From positions 6,976,803-7,040,802 of the forward strand of contig OZ022515.1 in assembly GCA_963989385.1 (NCBI GenBank): a stretch of 64,000 nt of DNA, given 5' to 3'. Source of the DNA: Ctena decussata. Lineage: Eukaryota > Mollusca > Bivalvia > Lucinida > Lucinidae. The position numbers and the translations under genes were made by a program. How positions within the stretch are numbered: the stretch's first letter is position 1; each line of letters starts with the position of its first letter. Below, piece after piece: positions 57,155 through 64,000 of the stretch. A model generated the notes under the pieces. That model saw only the letters and a program-made list of their open reading frames with translations, did not search any database and was not told the DNA's origin.

Positions 57155-57530
57155 ATTAACTTGGCATAAATGTCAAGACGATGTGTTGCGCGCAAGTCCT
57201 AGGTACTTAACTCGAAGGTCAAGTTCACAGAGATCATTTAAAGATAATGGTGTCCTGCTATATGACTCTGGCAAACAGAATGTCATGTCTGACCTGTAAC
57301 TTTGTCATTTGTGGGTAGACTTTCAAATAAGGGGAAACAAATGTTAGCCACATAAAGCCAATGTATCGCGTGCAAGATATAGGCCCCCATCTAAAAAATT
57401 AAAGGCAATGTCACAAATTAAGACGAATGGCAATGTGTTTAGTTTGATTTATGGTGTTAATGCAATATAAGATTTTAACATTAACAGGTAGACTTATGCA
57501 TTATAAAGATGTTTTGCTGTTGGCTCTGAA
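57155..57530 (+). repeat. Fragment related to the 36.9 kb HINE-like units
   Basis: Contains ATGTCAAGACGATGTGTTGC, GCGCAAGTCCTAGG, CTCGAAGGTCAAGTTCACAG and TGTCTGACCTGTAACTTTGT, as in the ~168-bp units of the element at 36,930. At least two diverged units. No ends are recognisable. Confidence 0.5.
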
Positions 57531-57689
57531 CAATCATCACGTCTGCACACTTACTCTCACTGCCATTCCCAAGAGGAGTACATGACATTTATATTTCTCG
57601 ATTTTTTTTATTTACTGAATTTATTTTGTTAAATATGCTTACAATGAAGAAAATACTACAGCTGCTCAGATGCAGAGGGTCTAGTAACC

Positions 57690-57960
57690 CCGCCCACTTT
57701 TCAGTTTTTGGCTGTTTACTATCTCCACCTCCCCTTTGCCTAAGCTTGTTATTCACATATAATGTATATATTTAAAATCCACGCGTACATGCAAAGTGGG
57801 CTTGCCGAGGCACGGGGGTTTAGGGAAAGTATCTCTACAAAACTTTGCTTATTTTCAATGTCAGTCAATTATAAAAACACACATACCAAAATCTAAGTCT
57901 ATCTGCTTGAAAATGAAAATAATGTAATTCAATTGTCTAAAAATTAAATTCGATCATTAT
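57690..57960. repeat. Dispersed repeat, second copy of 40,890-41,240
   Basis: CCCACTTTTCAGTTTTTGGC through GCCGAGGCACGGGGGTTTAG aligns with the other copy, including the ~90-base hairpin. Same orientation. Confidence 0.6.
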
Positions 57961-58640
57961 TCAGACGTTTAGGATGGATAAATGTTGTTTGGTGTCATCC
58001 TGCTATTTTGTAAGAATACTTTCCCTTAGATCAATTAAAATGTGACCTATTTAATTCTTTTGCATCCGTTAGAGAATTGAAGATCAGAGTGTAAAAATTG
58101 CAGAAGGAAATCTTAAATATCTACCGTCATCTCGAAAAGTTAAGTATAAATTGTTTATTATTAAGGGGTATACACATTTCAGGAAACTTCATATAACAGT
58201 AAAATTTCGATTTGTCTTTTCGATTAAGAATAGTTTGATGATTTTCCGATGTGAAATTAAGAGACATTGGAACGTGGTGGTATGCTGTAGACTAGCCACT
58301 AGTCTGGTAGAAAAGATGTAATTGACAATTTTGCTCCTTGATCCAAGTTTGACTTATACATATTATAAGATGAGATAATAGTGTGGACTAGCTCTGTATA
58401 TATATGTGGAAGTTTATCTGCTTCTGAAGCGTAAAGGCTCACCAAGCTGCTCATGAAAATCAATCATTTTTGTTTTATGTTTAATATGTTCTGTAATTAT
58501 TTTACGCGCCTTTTCCTGCACATTTAAGAGACTTGTAGTCTGTGACATCATTTATAAATTTGAGTTGACTAGTTTTATTATTATTATTATCATCATTATT
58601 ATTTTTATTCTGCTTATTAACTCATTTTATTTTTATTACT
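57961..58640. other. No gene; upstream flank of the Ngaro-like element
   Basis: AT-rich with a (TTA)n-like stretch at 58,577-58,605. The left terminal repeat of the retrotransposon should be here or close by, but I cannot identify split direct repeats by eye. Confidence 0.4.
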
Positions 58641-58721
58641 AGGGATGGCTTCACTTCCTTTGGTAAATAACATTGTTTGACATTGGTTTAATCAGTTTAA
58701 TTTGCATTCATTTCAAGCGAA

Positions 58722-59820
58722 ATGCGTCCAAAAAGGAAACTACCAAGCAAACAACCAACCAGCCAGTCTGGCAAGTCAAAAACGCCAAAGAAGACAATAC
58801 AGTCAGCACCAGATGTACAAAGTGAACAGGACACGGTGCAGGTTCACTCGTCTCCCCAGTCTGCCCAGCCTGTTTACACAGGAAGTGTTCAACTTCATAA
58901 CCTGATGCTGATTCAACCAGCAAACCATTCGCCTATGCCGCTTCAGCCAAGTCCTGTGCAAGCTAGCTATGTTCCCCAACTTGCACAGCCGGTGGTACAA
59001 CCAGGTGTTTCATCTGATGCAGCAAACCCACAGGCACTTCCGGTGTAAAAAAACGGTGAGTCAGATCCGTTACCCATTTGCACTTTTGCCGAATTTGATG
59101 TATTTGTGTCTGAAAACACTAAAAACAAAATCTTGAACTCAAAATATGTGGATCTTGCACTACTCTTGAAACCGAATTTCTGTCCTAATTCGGACACGAG
59201 TGGTACCCTCATCATTGTAAATAACCAAATAGCAATCAAATCATCATCAGTTAAAATTAAAGTACCAATCAATAGCATCGAATTATGGACGGATGCGTTT
59301 TTGAATTTTATATTGGTACTGACCACAAAGCACAAGGACAAGTTTTTTACTGAGTTACTCAAGTACATGGCTATCATTAGATGTGCTGCAGCAAACAATG
59401 CTATAAGTAAATGACTATCCTCTGATACCCAGTTTCGTTTAAGGATGTCCCGAGGCCCAAACAAGGTCATGGGCTAACATAGATGGTCATTTATGGAGTT
59501 ACTCAAGTACATGGCTATCATTAGATGTGCTGCAGCAAACAATGCTATAAGTAAATGACTATCCTCTGATACCCAGTTTCGTTTAAGGATGTCCCGAGGC
59601 CCAAACAAGGTCATGGGCTAACATAGATGGTCATTTATGGCTTTCGTGTAGGCTTTTCGGGGATGTTTCCGCTCCAACTCAGTCTGCCGCTCCATGCTTT
59701 GACTACAGCTTTAAAGGTAATTGTGCTAAACTTAAGTGCTTGTATGCACATGTTTGCATAAGATGCAAGGTGCCTCATCCGGCTTCTACGTGTGATTTCC
59801 TGAAGGCTGCAAAATCTTAA
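58722..59820 (+). pseudogene. DIRS/Ngaro-type gag remnant with zinc knuckles
   Basis: Starts MRPKRKLPSKQPTSQSG, a basic then Pro/Gln-rich N-terminus. After an in-frame TAA at 59,046 the same frame goes on (NGESDPLPICTFAEFDVFVS) into a gag core ending LLKYMAIIRCAAA. A tandem duplication, a TGA and a frame change follow. The C-terminal part is readable as SWANIDGHLWLSC and then a Cys/His cluster (CFDYSFKGNCAKLKCLYAHV, CIRCKVPHPASTC), stopping at 59,820. From family knowledge this cluster is the gag zinc finger of tyrosine-recombinase retrotransposons. The protein would package element RNA. Broken and non-functional. Confidence 0.75.
59352..59639 (+). repeat. Perfect 144-bp tandem duplication within gag
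   Basis: Two adjacent copies (59,352-59,495 and 59,496-59,639) appear identical by reading, each starting GAGTTACTCAAGTACATGGC and ending GGTCATTTATG. The length is 48 codons, so frame is kept. Both copies carry the same TGA and frame break. Confidence 0.9.
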
Positions 59821-59829
59821 GGTAGATCT

Positions 59830-60780
59830 AATGTTAACAATATGTTATACATATAGAATGATTTCACGAGTATTTAGGATACCCTTCGAGGGGGCGTAGC
59901 CCCCGAGAAGGGTATCCTAAATATGAGTGACATCATTCTATATGTATTTTGTATCATGGCAGCCAATCACCTTTGTCTGTTTTGAATTAAAACAGCTCTT
60001 ATCCATATTTGATGAAGAGTGACATATCTACTGTAATTAAATCAGCTACAGCTTTATTGTACTTGACCTGAAGGTCAAATAAATCACCTGGCAATTATAA
60101 ATTCCAGCACAGCATCAACTGAAAATAACATAAAATCATGTCTGCATATTCTGGTGAATTTATATTACTTGACAGAAATGATGATTTTTCAACACACTGA
60201 TTTTACAACTAATATCTTAAGAATGGCAAATAGAGCAGTCTAAGAGGGCATTTACTTCTGCTTATTCAGCTACCTAATCTGGGTCTATACTGTTTGCCAC
60301 AATACTTAGGGTCCATATGGTAGAGTTTGGTGCTACAAGATAAATTGTCTCTGTAATCTTAGATATGGCCTTGTTCCTTCTTTGAATGAAAATTAAATGG
60401 AGCTGTGCTCAATAAAATAGGTCTTCAGCCATGTGTAAACTGTGAACGCTTGGATCAGTTTGCAGTCTGATCAGTCTTTGATTTTGGCAATACAGATCCC
60501 TCAGGTTCACTACCTTGTTGATATGACACTGATCAGACTGAGCGGATGCGCAGGATGATCAAAATATATGTTTTCTTTGCAAATGCTCAAAGACCCTTTT
60601 CGTCCTAGTGCTGCTCAGTTGGTTCAATATAAATCAGACTTGACAGAACCGTGCAATAACTAAGCCGTGCAGTATATCTGTGATATCCGCACAGTTATCC
60701 AGGTACACTTCAATGTAAAATGAATGCAAAGTTTAGCTCCGCCTACCTCAGAATTGTCTTACAGTGCAAGTTAATAAAGT
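59830..60780. mobile_element. Repeat insertion splitting the Ngaro-like element
   Basis: Begins with a ~95-base hairpin: ATAGAATGAT...TTTAGGATACCCTTCGAGGG / CCCCGAGAAGGGTATCCTAA...ATCATTCTAT, centred at about 59,900. Further in are a GACCTGAAGGTCAA motif and CAGTCTGATCAGTC / GATCAGACTGAGCGGATGC words of the small mollusc MITE family. No gag or RT coding can be read here. The right boundary is estimated from where RT-like coding resumes. Confidence 0.5.
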
Positions 60781-60991
60781 TAATGAACGGGCGACTTCAA
60801 AGGAAAACACAGAAAGCCATGATACAAGATAGCAATTCAGCACGGCCCTTTGCCCTCAAATAATGTTCCTTGGTCGGTTCCGCGTCTTTTTCTCCCAAAT
60901 TAAAGGTACCGTTTTCCCAGGTTACAGTTTAGGCAACAAAACAGACCATTTACTTTTCGAGCCCCTGGCAGGTTTATGGGACCAAGGCAAA

Positions 60992-61850
60992 ACTCCTATT
61001 AATGTTAAGAGGCTGCAGGAACTGTAATTACAGTATCCTAATAGAAAAGATGCAACATTCTTGTCTGACGGTTTTGAAACTGGTTTTAAATTGCAGTATG
61101 ATGGCCCGCGAATACCTGTTGAGTCCAAAAATTTAAAATCTGTCCTTCAAAATGCGAATGCAGCTAGGGAAAAGATCATTCAAGAAATTCAATTAGGTCG
61201 AATATCAGTTCCTTATCGTTTTAAACCCACATCCAACCTTCATTGTTCTCCTTCGGCTTGGTAGAAAATAAAGCTGGGGGTTTCAGGTTGATAACACACT
61301 TCTCACCCCCAGGGCTAAGTGTTAATGAGCACATAGATGATTCAGTTGCTTCGATTAGCTGTTCAGACTTCGATAATGCGGTATCAATGACAAAGAAATT
61401 AGGTTCAGGTGCTTTAATTGGAAAAATGGATATTAAGTCTGCATTTAGGTTGCTTCCATGCTATCCAGGAGATTTCGACCTGCTGGGCTTTAAGTTTGAT
61501 AATTTATATTTCATAGACAAAATGGCTCCAATGGGTTTGAAAATAAGTTGTAAATGCTGGGAATGTTTGGCTACATTTTTGAATCGGCTCATCAAAAAGA
61601 AAACAGAGTCTGAGTATATTGATCACTATTTAGATGATTTCTTCTTTGCTGGTCCTCCAGAATCTGATCAGTGTTCAAACCTGATGTTAGAATTTTCCAA
61701 GACCTGTCAGGAATTAATGATACCCATTGCACAAGAAAAATCTGAAGGACCAGTAAAAAGCATGACATATGTTGGCTATCAGTTAGATACTACATGTATT
61801 AGGTTGCACGAGCTTTCATTCGAAGAATGTATGCAGCAATGACTCAGGCA
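60992..61850 (+). pseudogene. Reverse transcriptase of the DIRS/Ngaro-like element
   Basis: Reads TPINVKRLQEL, an in-frame TAA, LQYPNRKDATFLSDGFETGF, then LGRISVPYRFKPTSNLHCSP. A frameshift near 61,257 leads into LVENKAGGFRLITHFSPPGL, the conserved finger motif, KMDIKSAFRLLP (first catalytic Asp), APMGLK and YLDDFFFAG (catalytic DD at about 61,633-61,638), then VGYQLD. This order, and the RLITHxSxPxGxSVN block, are characteristic of DIRS-order elements. The core 61,243-61,842 is intact, but flanking breaks make it a pseudogene. Confidence 0.85.
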
Positions 61851-62437
61851 CGTCAACCTTTCCACAGAATACGTCTATCAAGAGGCAATAGAGAGGATTT
61901 ACGCATGTGAAAGGAATTTTTGTCAAAATTCAACGGCACGACTTACATGCTTGATGTGGATTCTGTTACGTCAGAAGCCTTACAACTGCACACTGATACT
62001 GCGGGGTTCTGCCTAAGGCTGTGGAATTTACTTTAAGGGTGCTTGGTGCAACTTACAATGGCCTGAAAAATGGCGGGAGTCTGACATTTTGAGAGACATT
62101 ACGTTCTTGGAATTAGTTCCAATTCCTTTAGCCATATGTCTGTTGAAAGACAAATTTGTAGGTATGCGCATTGCTGTGATAACATGTGTGTAGAACACAT
62201 TTTAAATTCCAAGACCGAAAGTCGGAACGGGTAATGTCCTTAGTCAGACAAATTGTACTGTGGTCTCTCACCTATGAGTTTCATATATCTGGAACGTTTG
62301 TCCCAGGTGCTCGCAATATTCATTGTGACCAGATCTTGCGAATGCAGTTCAGCAAATTCAAGTCCTTAGCACCGGAGGCCGATCAAGAGCCGACCAAAGT
62401 TCCAGAGGGGTTCTTGAATCTTTTGCCACAGAAATAG
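61850..62437 (+). pseudogene. RNase H region of the same element
   Basis: Fragments in shifting frames: QLHTDTAGFC (first RNase H Asp, weak), then WRESDILRDITFLELVPI (Glu), and in another frame NSKTERKSERVMSLVRQIVL-like coding with GTFVPGARNIHCDQILRMQF (final Asp region, D-x-x-R). The last open part is 62,186-62,437. At least two frameshifts and several stops. From family knowledge, this is the RT-linked RNase H of DIRS elements. Confidence 0.7.
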
Positions 62438-63332
62438 AGAGTCTGGTTTTTGGCTCTTTTTCCGAAAATACGGTAAAAACTTATCGATTAGCTATTTCCA
62501 AATTTGACCAGTTTCGTTCAGAGCATAATTTGAGTTTAAGTTGGCCACCTTCTCCTGAAAATTTGATTAAATTTATAGCGTACTTGTCTCACAAGGGCTA
62601 TAAACATTCGACTGCTAGTTCATATGTCTCTGGTATATCATTTTTCATCAAAATAAATAACTGTCCTGACATAACAGAAGCATTTATAGTTCGAAAAATG
62701 CTAAAATGCTTTCATAATAAAAGCCCTCCTAGAGATGAAAGATGCCCTATTACATTAGAAAGGCTAAAGCGTCTTCCACATGCATTGAAAAATGTCACTA
62801 CCTCAGAATATGAAGCCATAATGTTTTCAACGGCTTTTGTTATTGCCTTTTTTGGGTTTTGCGTATTGGTGAAATAGCCGTGGTAAGCAAATCGCGTAAT
62901 ACTACAAGAGTAATACAGGCTTCTGAAATTAGTCTCAATCATGGCTTTGCTTTCATCACGATCCCGTTTTCTAAAACAGATCAGCTTGGCAAGTCTGTTA
63001 CTTTGCAGTTTACAAGGTGTAGTTCAAGACAAATCTGTCCCGTTATTTTAATTGAAAAAATTATGTCTAAAAGACCTTCAGTTCAATGGCCCTTTTTCTG
63101 TCACTACAGTGGACCCATGACACGCTATCAGTTTTCTTCTATGCTACGCAAGTCCTTGCAGTTCTTGGATTTAGAGTCGTCTTTTATTCGGTCTCATTTA
63201 TTCAGAATTGGAGCTGCGACTGTTGCAAGTTCCCAAAATATACCTGATTCAGAGATTAAAACTATGGGTCGGTGGTCTGAGCAAAGCTCAGTATATAAAA
63301 GATACATTAGGCTTGACAAGACTCAGGCTTAG
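62413..63332 (+). pseudogene. Tyrosine recombinase of the DIRS/Ngaro-like element
   Basis: Overlaps the RNase H end by a +1 frame. The N-terminal core-binding part reads SFSENTVKTYRLAISKFDQF and YKHSTASSYVSGISFF. A one-base frameshift near 62,868 separates it from LRIGEIAVV, whose Arg is the first catalytic residue. Then SHLFRIGAATVAS gives the H-x-x-R pair, GRWSEQSSVYKRYIR the Trp and the nucleophile Tyr. All catalytic residues are present; only the frameshift breaks it. The enzyme would insert a circular DNA copy by site-specific recombination, instead of a DDE integrase. Confidence 0.85.
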
Positions 63333-63414
63333 ATCGGCTTATGGCCTAAAAGTTGTTTTTGATGTTATAATGAACACATTATAAGTATAACAAAGCCTTT
63401 CAGGTTATTCAGAA

Positions 63415-63600
63415 GTGTGGATTCTGGGTTCTTCTTTGATTAAGAGAGCTCATGCACATGTTCAAGAAAGACCAATGGGACCGCATCTCAGTCTACAGTC
63501 ATGGTATTGAAGTTGTTTGGGTTGGTCATCCTGGTTTACGGACGCAGCAGGTGATTGGTATTTGTCAAGCCTTGAAGAACTATTACCAAAAAGTTGATAT
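63415..63600 (+). pseudogene. SGNH-hydrolase-like segment, truncated
   Basis: Reads VWILGSSLIKRAHAHVQERP, then a frame change, GIEVVWVGHPGLRTQQVIGI. The LGSSLIKRA block (the Ser of block I) and the GLR spacing resemble SGNH/GDSL-like domains found downstream of the recombinase in many Ngaro elements. Only the first ~60 residues remain; later blocks with the catalytic Asp/His are not seen. Confidence 0.55.
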
Positions 63601-64000
63601 GTTGAAACAGTGAAATTAGTGTGTTGAACAATTGTGGTTGATATGCTGACATAGTTGTAATTGAAATAGTTTAGTTGTTATCCAGTGTCTATGTGACTTT
63701 CAAGTTGATAAACAATAAAATAGTAATTGACTTTCGCCAAATTGATAAAGAAAAAGTCTCATCCGTCATGGCCAAATATTGCCAATTTCTAATAAAAGTA
63801 AACTTGTCTAATCTTGTTGTTTTGGTAGTGTCCCGATTGGAAATAGTCTTTAATAATGATCCTATTCATAGGCAATTCAGAGAAACATCTTTTAAAAGGA
63901 AATTTTGAAGTATACCGAAAGTTCATTTTTGACCCCTTTATAAGCAATTTCTTCACGTATCGTCATTTAAATTCGCGTAGAGGTGTCATAATATTATGAC
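63601..64000. other. No gene seen; right flank of the retrotransposon
   Basis: AT-rich, with TTGATATG(C/T)TGA words at 63,594 and 63,636. A 77-codon frame (63,675-63,908) is unrecognised. The window ends in GTCATAATATTATGAC, a perfect 16-base palindrome also present in the 57.13 kb hairpin cluster. Confidence 0.45.

Noticed and set aside
58708..58923. Minus-strand frame opposite the gag start
   Set aside because: Shadow of the plus-strand Ngaro-like gag, which has recognisable downstream domains.

Overview
The window looks like nuclear DNA of a marine bivalve mollusc, possibly a venerid-type clam (inferred from repeat and gene families, not proven). It is AT-rich, has spliced genes, carries tRNA-derived SINEs, and has no bacterial-style gene packing. 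Almost all of it is mobile DNA and tandem repeats. Only one host gene is well supported, on the minus strand at its left end.

Left part (1-21.3 kb). A minus-strand gene has a first coding exon at 12,516-11,554: signal peptide, somatomedin-B-like cysteine module and two CxxCN modules. A second exon lies at 3,064-2,294. A good donor and a good acceptor, both in phase 0, join them across an 8.5 kb intron. The product resembles the ectodomain of the bivalve orphan adhesion/secretin-like receptors, but the frame stops where the first membrane helix should start. The intron holds a non-autonomous mariner-type element (4,733-5,616), two nested Harbinger-like palindromes (5,696-7,765 with 6,459-7,600 inside), a HINE-like element end and a foldback. 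Beyond the gene lie a GAGCCGCGACACGAG-ended MITE, two SINEs, the 3' end of a reverse-transcriptase retroelement (15.6-16.6 kb), two HINE-like tandem-repeat elements and two almost perfect palindromes (19.39-19.69 and 19.78-20.00 kb).

Middle (21.3-47.6 kb). Two arrays of a ~187-bp unit face each other as colinear inverted arms (21.33-24.05 and 44.25-47.37 kb) around ~20 kb of repeat-filled DNA. The unit contains the palindrome GGAATATTCC about every 90-100 bp. This very large inverted repeat is the most unusual structure in the window. Between the arms are SINEs, two more HINE-like elements (36.93-38.21 and 41.59-43.50 kb), MITEs, microsatellites and a possible terminal exon of a second minus-strand host gene (35,482-35,340).

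Right part (47.9-64 kb). A BEL/Pao-type LTR retrotransposon on the minus strand (47,937-52,335) has two 276-bp LTRs, a primer-binding site, a polypurine tract, a gag-protease frame with two in-frame stops, and a ~1.1 kb RS-repeat minisatellite where reverse transcriptase, RNase H and integrase should be. After further retroelement tails and MITEs comes a degraded plus-strand tyrosine-recombinase retrotransposon of the DIRS/Ngaro kind (58.7-63.6 kb): gag with zinc knuckles, reverse transcriptase, RNase H, tyrosine recombinase and the start of an SGNH-hydrolase-like segment. It is interrupted by a ~0.95 kb repeat insertion and a perfect 144-bp tandem duplication.

No tRNA gene, rRNA gene, CRISPR array or bacterial operon is present. 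All repeat similarities were judged by eye.
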